A stretch of 64,000 nucleotides of DNA from Polytrichum commune (Eukaryota; Streptophyta; Polytrichopsida; Polytrichales; Polytrichaceae), in the NCBI GenBank assembly GCA_950295325.1, contig OX485809.1, positions 26,550,144 through 26,614,143 on the forward strand, written 5' to 3'. Below are positions 35,301 to 47,164 of this stretch, one piece after another. The notes beneath the pieces are model-generated. The model ran no database searches and was not told the origin of the DNA. It saw only the letters and a list, made by a program, of their open reading frames with translations. A program made the translations under genes and the position numbers. Positions within the stretch are counted from its first letter, which is position 1. The number at the start of each line of letters is the position of its first letter.

Positions 35301-38013
35301 GCAAGTTCAATTGTGCAATGCTAGGATTTCATTTTTTATTCCAAACATCAGCAACCAATTCTGGTATGTCATTTACACATTTCTGGGAATATCAGTTGAC
35401 AAGAAGGGTTTTACATTGATGACCCTAGGTTTCCTATGGTTAAACAGGGTAATTTGTCACGTTTCAATGTTGCCCCAAATGGGACTTGTAGATTAATAGT
35501 TCATGTGCGCGAACTAGGTAAAGAAGCCTAGTTAATAGAAGCTTTCCTCTGTTCCAGGTAATTGTACTCTGGAACCAAGGACATCGTTACATAATATATC
35601 TCTTGATGGTTAGTGTAGGTTACCGTTTGAAGTTGCGTAGGGCTGAGACTTTGTATAGATGTTGCAACGTTTACAAGTACAACACAGGTAGATAGTATAA
35701 TTTTATAAAATGAGAAATTATTTGACAGTTGAAAGTTACATTCTACTGTTAGAAGTCATACCATTGTGTAGTTGCATGGTAAGTATACCCATGAAAACAT
35801 GGGAACATATAACTTTGTTTTGATCTATTATCCTACAGGTGTGCCTCGCTTGGAAACAGTATATCTGTCTAAAGAACTGAAGAACCTGCTATCAGACACT
35901 GGTGCCGACCTTGTGGATACTGAAAAGGTTCGAAAGACATTGATAAGCATCAACTCAATAATCAAGCAAGTGACCGATTTCCTAACCAGCAGGTGCGTAT
36001 TGTCGTTGCAGCTTCAGTTCATTATGTTACATTTTGATTGTTCAGGATTATTTTAGTTTTGAAAATTTCTTGGTTTCATTACTACTACTAAGCGATGTGT
36101 CTACGATGGAACAAACTTTTCTTGCAGCAGTGAGTCTGGATCTTTTATACCTTAATCTTTGGTATGATCATTGCAGCTACAAGATCAATTATAAGGTAAA
36201 TATGAAAAAGGTTTTTTTCCTTGGCGGGGCACTTGCTGCGACGACACTTGCAGTGACAGCAGTTTTTTGGCCAATTGGAGTGCTCATTGGCACGGACCTT
36301 GGTGCTGCCGCCTTTGGATCCCTGTTTGGTATCTCCGTCATTGTTATAAGTGAAAAAAGTGCTATGATTAACGACTACGTTGGGGTGCTGCAAGTTGCAA
36401 TCCTGGAGGCAACAGTGTGGTCTAAAATGGCCACTGGAAAGTCATCTAAGCCTTCTTTGGCTGATTCAGTATCGCCAGTCATATCCAAGTTATCAAAACT
36501 AAGGGCTGGGCGGAAGTTTAGTAAGTCGAAGCTTCAGGCGCCCTCAGGACTACCCAAGTCATCTGGATTATCCTCAGGACCAGTACTTAAGCCATCTCAA
36601 CCTTCCCCGGAACCACCGGCACCGGCTGAGTCTGTGGCCGAATTGGAAAATTTGCTTGTAGAAGCACTTGAACCACTTGGTATTCACCCTCACTTGTCTA
36701 CTTCTCGCAAAATTGCACTGTTGTGGCTTTATGCTGTATCCCTCCTTCGCTGTGATGTTAGGAAAGCGTGGTCATTCCATCTCTCTAGTACCACTCAATT
36801 GACAAGTGACCTACACTTGCATTCCAGGACATGAGTACTTGGACCGGCTGCTTGCAGAAAGTTGCAAAGATTTGGAAAATGTGAAGCTCCAGTCAGAGTT
36901 ATTAAAATCCAATGTCAACTTAGACACCAAGCAAAGACTGCTGAGAAGGATGAAAATTGTGTTGGATACCAAATCCTTGCACAAAAGCGCGGTAGAAGGG
37001 AAAAAATTTGTGGGTATTGTTGGGGCGGAGGATGCAGGAAAGTCGACTTTCATCAGGGTTGGATCTCATATCCGACTCATATCTCTGCCGCATATTGCTT
37101 CTTTGATTTTAGCCCCATTTTAGCGAAAAGTGTTCCAAAATGACTATATCGTGCACTCTTAGACTCGATAAGATTCAACTCAACCTTTTAATGTAACCAT
37201 ATTTTGCAGAAAGCTCTTGAACAAGGAGGAGCAATGGATGATCAGGGGAAGTTGCCGGTGGTAGGGACCACGGTACACACATCTGTGGTGAAGCCCTATA
37301 AGCTGAATGACTCCTTGTGGCTGGTGGATTTCCCTGGCAGCAATGGCGTCGGAGTGTATGCGGATGAGTGGAAGCAATTTACATCACTTCCTAGTTCTTG
37401 CATTCTGCTCCTGGATTTTAAGGCACCCTACCTCACCTAATACCTGTACTGTATTCTGTTTTCGTCTTTGATATTTGAGAAACTTTAGTTTGTGGGACGG
37501 GAGGGACGGGCGTGGCCAAGGGAATGCCTGTGAATCAATTGGTCACTGCTGAATAGTAAAGAGTTGCACACGTGTGGAATGGTTGTGAGTAATGAAATGT
37601 CGCAGCATTGTTCACGATATTATTTTATTTTATTGCATGAACTTAATTCTCATTTGTTTGCTGATATGTACATCCAGGATGACATCAAGAAGGACCAATG
37701 TGACATGTATAAGACCATGACGAGGGACCTCAAGACCCAGGTGACAGTGGTGTTCAACAAAGTGGACGAAAAATTCACAAAACGCAATGAAGCCACATAC
37801 ACCGCCGCACATTTTTGTCGTCTACGAGAAAACACTGCAAACCAGCTTGGCTGCAAACCAGAAGATGTGGAGTTTGCATGTTTGGATCCGGATATCGAAG
37901 AGGACAAATTCAATATCTTGAAGGAGCGTGGTGTCTTGGGTTTTGAAGAGCTTGCAAAGAAGTTGAACATCCCAATCAATACCAAACATGAAGTAACCGT
38001 ACCTATTGACTAG
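32307..38013 (+). CDS. Lipase-3-like / membrane / dynamin-like GTPase fusion protein
   Basis: My exon model is 32307-32945, 33195-33526, 33775-33883, 34606-34857, 35037-35178, 35839-35992, 36177-36679, 36828-37057, 37210-37422 and 37678-38013. It closes in frame at 2,910 nt (969 aa). Residues ~75-230 look like an alpha/beta-hydrolase of the class 3 lipase type, but the nucleophile elbow GxSxG reads GHRLGG (178-183), so the catalytic Ser is Arg180. Two hydrophobic segments (~555-600) could insert in a membrane, followed by a Pro/Ser/Lys linker. The GTPase part has GAEDAGKST (776-784, G1), a G2 Thr near 807, DFPG (827-830, G3) and NKVD (885-888, G4). The gene probably makes a membrane-anchored GTPase with a non-catalytic lipase fold. 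The start is uncertain, and the last intron would use a GC donor. It is the only apparently intact host gene here. Confidence 0.7.
33608..33655. repeat. (CTAT)n then (AT)n microsatellite in an intron
   Basis: About eight CTAT units followed by an AT run lie in the intron between 33,527 and 33,774 of the lipase-GTPase gene. It has no bearing on coding. Confidence 0.9.
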
Positions 38014-38289
38014 AGTATTGACTAGAGTAATCTCCCGCTTAAGTATGCACCCAGTTAAGTGCGCAATTCTTTTGACAAAAATTTGGGTTCATACTTTATT
38101 GTTTGAACATGTCATGTAAAGTCATTTGTCACGAATGCATGATTTTTTGACACTTGACATTCAATGCCAGTTTGTTAACGTCTTGTTGAAACCTCTAAAA
38201 CAATCGTCATAATTCATCATACATTTGTTTAGCTTCCGTTTGAACATCGGAGCAAAGCAATCGGTCATCGATGTCAAGGATGGTTCTGT

Positions 38290-40756
38290 GTAGAGCTTCA
38301 ATGTCTTGGTCGACCAGCTAGGAGAAATAGCCCTAGCACTACCAGAGGAATTCATATCCATCGTGGTACTAAATGCCATGCCAAAACTGTACAAAGGATT
38401 TGTACTTTCCCTTATCAGTAGAGATGAGCTTCCTCCTTTGGGAAACATAGAAGCCAAGCTCATATCTGAGGAAATCATACTCAAAAGCGACGGACCAGAT
38501 CCTATAGACGAAGCTCTGTTAGCAAACTCGTAGAAGACAAGACATTCATCATACAGACCAGGAGAGAGACCTCAATTCTCTTCAAACTTTAGAGGGAGAA
38601 ACAATCAAGGACCTGAGAGACTCACACGAGATTTGAAGGCAGATTTAGAGAATCTAGCAGACATCAAGATGGCAAGTGTGACAACTGTGGACAAACAGGA
38701 CACTAGGAGAGAGAGAATGCCCACTCAAACCAATAGATGAGCAAATACACGAACTTGAACAAAAGAGGCGTGGCCTTCGCAACGCAGAAGCTCATTCTGT
38801 CTATGACCTTGAAAACAACTCAGAAAAAGACTCCGACGAATACCATCACCAAGGCCGACTCAAGCATAACGTCCGAAGCGCTGAACACAAGGACAAACAC
38901 AACATTCAAGTCACGACTCTGCCTCACCCCAGGACAGCTACAGCAGAAGCCTTGCTCACTGAAATGATCTCACAAATCCAGAGCAACAACGCACTCGCCA
39001 TCGAAGATCACTCGGTTGCTTGGTATCTTGACTCAGGGGCATCAAACCACGTCACAGGCAACCGTAATCTTTTAGTTGATATCAAACCAATCGAACACAA
39101 CAAGGTATTTCACACAGCAGGAGGTCAATCATTATTCGTCAAAGGAATAGGGTTTGTTGTCATGAAGTTACCAAGTGGAGAAATAAAAACCATAGGAAAC
39201 ATTTTATACGTCCAAGGCCTCACCAAGAACCTATTCTATGTAGGATCAATAGCAGATAAAGGCCTCACAATTCATTTCTCACCACATGCATGCTATGTTG
39301 TAGACAAGCGTACTAACTAGACTCTCATCAAAGGAGTCCGAGACTTAATCAACTCTCTCTACCGCATTAAGGATTCCGTCTTCGTCAATTGCATAGAAAT
39401 CAATGTTACCTCTCGTATTAATCCTGCCACACTATAGCACGCCAGACTAGGTTGCCCCAACAAAAGGCGACTTCATACCCTTGTTCACAAACAACTTGCG
39501 CATGGATTACCGGCAAGCCTCCCGGAGAATGCTACAGAATGCGAAACCTGCGTAGCCAGCAAACAGTGTTGACTCCCTTTCCCTCAAGCTACATTACATA
39601 AGGCTTCTAAGTCCCTACAACTTATACATACAAACCTCTGGGGACCAGCACCTATCCCGTCTTATTCAGGAGCTCGCTACTTCTTTTCCATCATCAACGA
39701 CTTCAGCCAAAAGAACTAGATTTACTAACTCACAAGAAAAGGAGAAACCTTGGACAAATTCCAAATTTTCCAACGCATGGCAGAAAAAGAAACAGAGCTA
39801 CAAATCATCAACATCTGGACAGATAGAGGAGAGCTTACTTCACATATATTCAACCAACATTTGCCAAGATAATGGCATCCAACGCCAATTAACCATGGCC
39901 GGCACCCCTCAACAAAATGGCATCATTGAGAGACGCAACCGCACCTTACTCGAAACCGCCAGGTGCCTCACTACCAATCAGGACCTACCTCAACGACTTT
40001 GGACGGAAGCAATTTCAACAGCAGCATACCTCCACAATCGACTACCTAGTAAGGCCACTCCACATTCTACCCTTGAAGATTTGGTTACAAGCATGATGTC
40101 TCTCACCTCCGTGTCTTTGGTTCCATTGCATTTCTACACATTCTCTCAAACAAAAGAGACAAATTGTCTCCTAAAACTACCAAATGTATTATGGTAGGAT
40201 ATGACATTCCAAGCAAAACCTATCGTTGCTTTGACCCCATCACCCACAAAATATATTTGTCTCGTGATGTGGGATTCATCGAACATCAATATTCACCACC
40301 AGCTTCCTCTCCTGAACCCAATCTACAGACGCTTCCGTCCCTCGAGCGGTTATTTCCCTCCACTCACCTTCCTCTCTTAGTTCCAGTCCCAGTCCCAACA
40401 CACTCTCTCACTCCTTAATCAACTACCCCAAACCTCTCTTCTCCGCCTTCCCCGACTCACAACCCCCCCCCCCCCCCCACACCACCCTCGCCTACCCCAT
40501 CCCCCTTCCCACCTATAGATAGCAACCCCCCTACACAACCCCCTTTTCGCCGCTCCTCACACTTGCCCCTCTTTCCCAGACACCTCAATGACTTCATAGG
40601 GGCCACAGAGTGTTTGGCCACAGCTCCCTTAAAACCAGTTACCTTTCAGGAAGCTCTTCACCACCCCCAATGGCTCCTCGCCATGCATGGAGAATCACAA
40701 TCCCTACAAAATTTCAATATCTGGCAACTTATCGAATGCCCCCTGGACACTCCTAT
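38290..40756 (+). pseudogene. Truncated Copia (Ty1) gag-pol
   Basis: Pieces appear in the Copia order. A gag UBN2-like region lies at 38,300-38,533 (LPEEFISIVV..MPKLYKGF). A zinc knuckle at about 38,665 (CDNCGQTGH then a stop) is followed by the protease at 39,030 (YLDSGASNHVTG). GAG-pre-integrase is near 39,435 (HARLG with Trp replaced by a stop). The integrase C-terminal core at 39,895 reads AGTPQQNGIIERRNRTLLE, and a linker has CIMVGYDIPSKTYRCFDP. The first residues of reverse transcriptase (FQEALHHPQWLLAM) end at about 40,756, where similarity stops abruptly. In-frame stops lie at 39,435, 39,570, 39,717 and 39,726. No LTR was recognised on either side. It is dead and truncated at both ends. 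Confidence 0.8.
40463..40479. repeat. Poly-C tract inside Copia linker
   Basis: A run of about 16 C within a C-rich stretch in the low-complexity linker before RT. It is prone to slippage and probably the cause of frame loss there. Confidence 0.8.
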
Positions 40757-42110
40757 TATCTCTGGAATTGTGTTGATTTGTTTAAATGTACTATTGATTT
40801 ATTTATTTTTCAAGAGATTAAGTTTATTTTCCGGACTTTTCATTGATGGGATATGTGTAGTAGCTCTCATGCCTGCAACTAAGACTGTGAGCAGGGCTAT
40901 GGTCCATCCTCTTCTTGTGATGTTGTTGATGAGTGGTTGATATTTTGCAATTTTTCCATCAAGGGTTTTGCCGGCAATCTAACAATACAATATGTGAATT
41001 ATATGAATTGTATTGTGAGTTTGTGTGTAGGGATTTCCAGTTGGGGATGGTTGTCAAGGTGGCATGTGATGCATAATGTCGGGTTTTAAACTTGACATTG
41101 CAATGGCACCATATGTGTACATTAATATATTTATAATGATTTGAGGATAGGTTTAAACATCCTTGGAAGAGTGAACTAGAAAGTGCCATTTGTGCTTGGA
41201 ATTTCATTAATGACTTCCACAAAGGTTAGTCATTGTCACACTTGCATGCTTGAGAATAGAGCAACGTTGTGTGCACACATTATAAATGACATATTGTGAG
41301 CTTTAATAGTTTTTCTCATTTGCACAATGTCATGTTTGTTCTTTGTTGTTAATATCATGTACTTCCTCTTGCAAGGGTCTCAATAGCTACTTTAACTGTT
41401 GTATTTAGTAACTTTTACCATATGGAGTTAAACAATGTTGCCATTTTTTTGTCAAAATATTTGTTAAAACATAGCATAATGTTTGAGTTCAAGTAAAATA
41501 ATATCTTGAAACATAATTTATTATGTTCCTAAGATGGATCAAAGTGAAGTTGTTGGGGATGGTTTTTCTAAATCACTTATCATATATTCCTTTCTTTTAA
41601 TGCACTTGCAAAAATACATGTGGCTATTAGCCTTCCTCCCAATGGTGCAAGTCATATTCACTTCAAATAATAAAAAACGGATACAATATCTCAAATAGTG
41701 ACAATACATATTTATTCTATACGCCAAATATATGTCAACTCAAGTCACTTGATGGTTGGGGCATCGAAGAGCCAGGCTTAGTACACATTTTCTATTATAA
41801 AAACGAAGCGGGAAATTTTGTCAGGATGTTTGAACTAACGGCTAAAGGGGAATCAAGCGGGAAAGGTATCCAAAGAGGAAGCAGAGGCGGACAGTATAAA
41901 GGGCTAGCCTCCCCGAAAAGACGATCATTTTTGCTCATCTCCCGCTCCTGAAATTACAGCAAGCTCTCTCACTTGGAGCTCTACTACAAGGTTAGAGCAC
42001 GCTAGCATTCATGAGCAAGCAATCACAACATCCATCCATGACTTTATTTTCCCCACTGAGCCTATATTTAGAAGTCACCATATTCACGCCACATTAGACG
42101 GCGGATTTTA
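40757..42110. other. Noncoding, ends with a promoter-like segment
   Basis: No gene was found from 40,757 to ~41,800. At 41,895 TATAAA lies in GCGGACAGTATAAAGGGC, followed by a C/T-rich leader (about 41,930-42,060). It could be the promoter of DUF7869 copy B or an LTR/UTR remnant. Small open frames are not convincing. Confidence 0.4.
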
Positions 42111-42116
42111 CGGATA

Positions 42117-42540
42117 GTTTGGGTCGGACGACCCAAACCCTTCTCCATAGTGGCCAGGTACTAGGGTTGACTCACAGCCCATCCTGCCCTACAAAGTTTG
42201 GGTCGGTCGACCCAAACCCTTCCCCACATGGGGCAGGTACTAGGGTAGACTCTGAGCCCATCCTGCCCTATAAGGTTTGGGTTGGTCGACCCAAACCCTC
42301 CCCCACATGGGGCATGTATTGAGGATGACTTTGACCCCATCATGTTCAACAAGGTTTGGGTCGGTCGACCCAAACCCCTACCCTGCAGTGGACAGGTATT
42401 ACGGATGATACTAACCCCATGCCCCACAAAGTTTGGGTCAGTGGACCCAAACCCTTTCCCATAATGAGGATGTACAAAGGATGACTCTGACCCCATTTTG
42501 CCTCAACAAGGTTTGGGTCGGTCGACCCAAAGCCCTTTCC
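42117..42540. repeat. Palindrome array of copy B, six units, 79-bp period
   Basis: The palindrome TTTGGGTCGGTCGACCCAAA (with small changes) starts at 42,117, 42,196, 42,275, 42,354, 42,431 and 42,511. Spacings are 79, 79, 79, 77 and 80 bp. Each unit also contains a CCCCACATGGGG-like small palindrome and an AGGTA(C/T)TAGGGTxGACTCT segment. It ends about 290 bp before the first recognisable codon of the DUF7869 gene, like the arm palindromes of copy A but with an unrelated sequence. Confidence 0.85.
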
Positions 42541-44700
42541 CCAATGATGATTATGTGTCAATCTGACGACGCAATCATTACAATCGCAATGACATAGTAG
42601 TCATACAAACAGGTGTCAGGACTAAGTGTCCCCGAATTTCATGAAGTGGAATATTTTGATTATTTTGCTTTTGGATCCTAAAACTTGTGTGCCGCTTTGA
42701 CAAGGCTCGATGTGGATGTGTGTAGGCACGATAGAGGGATATAATGAACGAGGGGATTGCTCCTCAGAAGACATGGCCACTTGACTATCTGCATCTGAGG
42801 ATGAGCTTGACATTGTCGGGGAGGCCACTATGGATGACAGTGCAGATGAAGATCATTTGGGGGGTCCTTCGGCTTCCGTTCTGTTTTGCCCCATTGTGGA
42901 ATGTGTAGGGCTTTCAAGAGCTTCGTGGGTGAATTTGGAGGTGATACTTGTTAATGACAGTGGAGTAGCTGTGGCGGAGGGTATTTGTCGTAACGCCCAT
43001 CCACAAGATTGCAGTGATGAAAACCCACTTGGCACTGAGGATGTTGGGGTTGTCATATTGGAGTCACTCATTCATTCCGAGGTGGATCCCACTTATAGGT
43101 TTTCCCTCTGCAGGTAGCCATTGAGGAATGTCACGATTGATGAAATTAGTTTGCGTGAACGTGAACAACGACGCATTCAAATCCAAAAGGAGCTCCAAAC
43201 AAACATGCGGCTACGCAAAGGTCAACGAAAGTACGAGACATTGGCACGTCCTACTGCGTCTACAAATAAGTGTAAACGTCAAAGGTTGCTCAGTGAAGAG
43301 ACCATCAGAGAAGTTGCCACAAAGGATTGTTGTGTGCACCGTTGTTGCCAATTGTTCCCAAGGGATAAAATGAAGGCCATTTGGGATGAAATGTGGCTTG
43401 GAGATTTCCGTCTAAAATCCATCAAAAAACTTGATGTGCATAGGACGATACATGTGAACGGGGTTGGTCGCAAGGTCATCACCCTTGAAAGCATAGATGT
43501 GTGTTGTATGGCATGGTACATCATTCACGGTGTGTCCAAAGCGGAATTTTATAGACAAGCCGCATATGCCAAGGAAGGTTGCCGGTCCCGTCACCATAGA
43601 AACATGGGTTTGAAGAAACCTAAGGAAGCCACAAGGCAAGCAACTGCCACTTTGGCGACTATCATTGTCCCCCTTGCTGATGCAATGCCGCACAAAACAC
43701 ACACACTCGCAACCGGTGAAAAGGTTGTGGAGAAGGTTCTTCCCACATGCACAAAATAGAAAGACATATTGTTGGACGTAAATGCAGTTGGCGAGAAGGC
43801 CGGTTTGGAGCCAATTTCATTGTCAAAATTGAGTGCAATCAAGAAAGAAAATTTTAGCGAATACATTACAAAAAGACGAAGCGACAAATTTGCATGGTGT
43901 TCCAATTGCGAGAAGTTGAAGCGCCTTCGGGATGCATACATGATGGGTACCGAGTCCTATGCAGCACATCAATTGAACTATTTCAAGCATGTGAACATGC
44001 AAGAGGCACACCGTAATGATTACTATACAAATAAAGCCTTGTCCATTTCTAGGCCCTTGGAGGTCCTTACTGTCATCCATGATAAAATGGACCATACCAA
44101 AACAACGTCCTCATGTTTTGCAAATCGAATCAAAGCCATGGATGGATTTTTTAAGCTACATGTATCGGTTACATGTGAATTTGGAAACAACTACATCACA
44201 TACCCTAAACACAACTTTGTTTGTTTTCCGTGTTGGACATGGGGACATAGATGTACAAAAAATGGATTATTTAAAGATGTATAGTAATATTCTGGGTTGG
44301 CATTGCAAGAATGATTGCACATGGACATGGTGACATCAAGTTTGCTCATTATGCTCTCGATTTGTATCCGGCGGACTCAAACCACACAATAGGGTCATTT
44401 GCAAGGCTTTTACGTGATTTGGAGAAACCCCTGTCCTGTTCTTGAAGATTGTTATTTGAAAACATGGGATCAACACCTCTATATGAAGCGGTGTTGGATG
44501 GAAACGACATATGCCTGCATTCGTTGCCAAAGCCACCTAGTGAACCCGTGTTTGCCATGAAATTGCCCCCACTATGCGTGTCCAATTGGACAATTGTGCC
44601 ATGGATAATAAAAATAGATATGTTTTTGCATATTGGTCGTTGTTGGCTGCGAAAGGCATTTTCAAGGAAGTGTTTGTGCCCTTTCTTTTAGTAGGCCACT

Positions 44701-46124
44701 GTGAGGCCAAACCCACCACCCTTAAGCGTCCTAGTCCGGGTGATGATTTTGAGAATCACATTCAATTCCTAATACCATAATGTGGATTGCTGTATGGCTC
44801 TTATGTCCTAGGTACTAATTTCATCTCAACTCAACTTGCTTTGTTATTGTGATCATCGTTGCTCGTAGTGGAATTTGATTTCTCAAGGGTCCCGCCGCAG
44901 CCTTGGCCACACATGCCCTTAAAGAGATCCCTCTAGACTTCTTGATTTTTACGTCCTTAATCTTGTCCTTGCTAGGATTCTCCACATTCTCCATTAATTA
45001 TGCACGTGATTTATTCCAACCAAAGAGTGCGAGTGTTTAAAAACACTTACCTCAATGGGTAACCACCAACACATTCAAGAGTCACACACACTTCTACTCT
45101 CCTAATGAATCCAATTTTACCTAAGAACCAAGATGGCATGAAAGAACCTAGTGTGGTCTAGCAATCCGGTAAGGGATTAGCCTAACTACCCCCCCCCCCC
45201 ATAGTAACCTAACTTATTGAAGCTAACGAACTAGCCTTAGGCCCAGCAGAAATACAACCAGCAACCTTGGCTGTCGTGGGCTTGGCCCAACAGAAATGCA
45301 GTCCCGCAGCCTTGCTGCCATGGCCTTGGCCCAGCATAAATACAACCAACAGCCTTGCTGCCGTGGCCTTGGCCCAACAGAAATGCAGTCCCGCAGCCTT
45401 GGCCCAGCAGAAATACAACCAGCAGCCTTGGCCCAGCAAAAATACAACCAGCAACCTTGGCTAAGTCATGAACTAATCTAAGTATCTAAGTCATGAACTA
45501 ATCTAAGTCATGAACTAATCTAACACCCTACTTTTACTAACTACCACCTAATCACTACATGCAATCTTAAGCTTTAAGAGCTCACTCACTTGGGAGGCCT
45601 TGAGAGAGAGAGCTTAAATAATTAACTTCACTAAAACTAATAACCCACACACGTGGCTCAAGCTCTTAGGAGCTTGCTCCCTTGAGAGCGCTTGATGGAG
45701 AGAGAGAAAAATAAGAGAGAAACCACCTTAAGTAGTAAAGAGGGAGAGAGGGAGAGAAAGGTAAGGATAGGGTGAGAGGATTAGCACCTCCAATCACAAT
45801 CCCTTAACCTTCACCTCTAAAGTAGGGACTAATCCCCTTCCACCAAGCTTCCTTCTTCCTAAACTAACAAGGTGGATCCAAAAGTGGGCATTTAACCCGC
45901 GGAGCTCACCTTGCTTCACCTTACCCCCTACTCACATTATCAAGGCATACTCTTATTGAATTCAACCTTGAAATAATCACACAACACATTCTAAAGCCTA
46001 AACTTAAATCCAAACCACACTTCATTCTTTTTATGTTTTGTGAATAATCATAACACATCAAAGTCAAACTAAAATTGGTTTCGAAGAGTTAATCACCACA
46101 TGTGGGCACCATTTTGGGCTCACA
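44701..46124. mobile_element. E2: TG..CA insertion, 1,424 bp, TSD GCCAC
   Basis: Begins TGTGAGGCCAAACCCACC and ends CCATTTTGGGCTCACA (inverted ends TGTGAGGCCAAA/TGTGAGCCCAAA, 11 of 12). It is flanked by GCCAC at 44,696-44,700 and 46,125-46,129. Excision restores LLVGH-THDD exactly, the most conserved DUF7869 motif (VGHTHEDVD in copy A). The start has CACCCTTAAGCGTCCTAGTC, matching the shared terminal block, and the last ~110 bp match E1. It contains a tandem repeat (45,238-45,470) and a GAGAGAGAGCTTAAATAATTA segment. There is no gene inside. Confidence 0.8.
45238..45525. repeat. Tandem repeats inside E2
   Basis: Units of CCTTGGCCCA(G/A)CAGAAATA plus CAACCAGCAG (about 27-30 bp, with a longer ~60-bp variant containing GCAGTCCCGCAGCC) repeat for ~230 bp. 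They are followed by three to four copies of CTAAGTCATGAACTAAT. Frames on both strands here are artefacts of the repeat. Confidence 0.8.
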
Positions 46125-47164
46125 GCCACACGCACGATGATATTGATGCATCTTTTGGGCCGTGGAGCATGAAATTGCAAGAGGAGGATTTTCCAACAAT
46201 CTTATTGTTGATGAAGTCATACATGGATTTGGAGAACGTTCCCGTCATCCCCCATATGATCGAGGAGGTGCCCAACTTCAAGGCATTTATAGAACCGTAT
46301 ATTCGAAGTGGAGTTTACCGTTTGATCGGGCACACAAAGGCACAACAACTCCGGTTCTACATGCAGGGCGATGGTGTCACCGCTATGTAATACAAGTTGT
46401 TGTACACTACACAAGACTAGAGCCCGCTGGAGGGTCTCCTTGTGTGGCGCGTTGATGCGGATGGAAAGACGATGTTACCGGACGGGGAGCCTAGGCCTTG
46501 CAAGCCAATATTCATGAAGAATTTGGAGGATATTGTAAAAGGCATATCAGGCTTCATACAATATTGGGAAAGTTTGAATATAGCGGATGTTGGTGGGTCA
46601 TGTTGGCATCGTTACGGGAGTTGGATACAATATTGGACACGTGTTTGTGCCGCCTTGGCAGACCTTCAAGATACCTCCCTTACTTTGAAGCATGGATTTT
46701 GGCCACAAACACGAGTTGATGTACAAACTTCGGAGGCTAGTCTTTTGGGAAATGGAGAGGTTCTTGAGGAGTTTGATGTGGACGACCATTACGTCGGGCC
46801 TACTAGTAACCGTCCACCACCATCTTTCCGCATTGCAGTGGATTGTCATGAAGGCTATATGCTCATTTTGCATCCTGGAGATGAGACATATGCAAAGCCA
46901 GTGTGGGTGGCAAGAGCTTCGTCAAAACCAAATTTTGCAACTTCCAGCCCTCATTTTCGACAAATTCAAGTGGAGTACTACCGACCAACGGCACGGAATG
47001 AAGATGTAATTCGGCATTACACGGGCTAGGATACAAACCCTAACTTTCGGTGGAAGGTGGATTCTGAGCACGGTCCATCTTGGATAGATACAAATTCCAT
47101 ATTCATAGCATGGAAACCACGGAAAAATCATAGTGGATCAGTGTCCATCCCTCAAAAGTACATA

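Larger units (their letters stand above)
42830..47164 (+). pseudogene. DUF7869-type putative transposase, copy B (broken)
   Basis: Collinear with copy A throughout: NPLGTEDVGVVIL, CCVHRCCQLFP, CSNCEKL, VIHDKMDHTK, IAHGHGD, QLDNCAMDNK, then E2, then HTHDDIDASFG, LIGHTKAQQLRFY, YWESLNI, YVGPTSNRPPP and KPVWVARASS. One frame holds from 42,830 to 44,170 with TAG at 43,115 and 43,757. Then come a ~130-bp extra segment (about 44,175-44,307), a TGA near 44,443 and a frameshift near 44,565. After E2 the frame has TAA at 46,388 and TAG at 46,418 and 47,027. Copy A has Gln, Trp and Trp at these last three positions. Identity to copy A is perhaps 40 percent, so the copies represent different subfamilies. 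Confidence 0.7.

Noticed and set aside
45209-45481. Repeating frames CISAGPRLRD / YFCWAKAAG on the minus strand and NTTSLAAVALAQQKC on the plus strand
   Set aside because: Products of the tandem repeat within E2.
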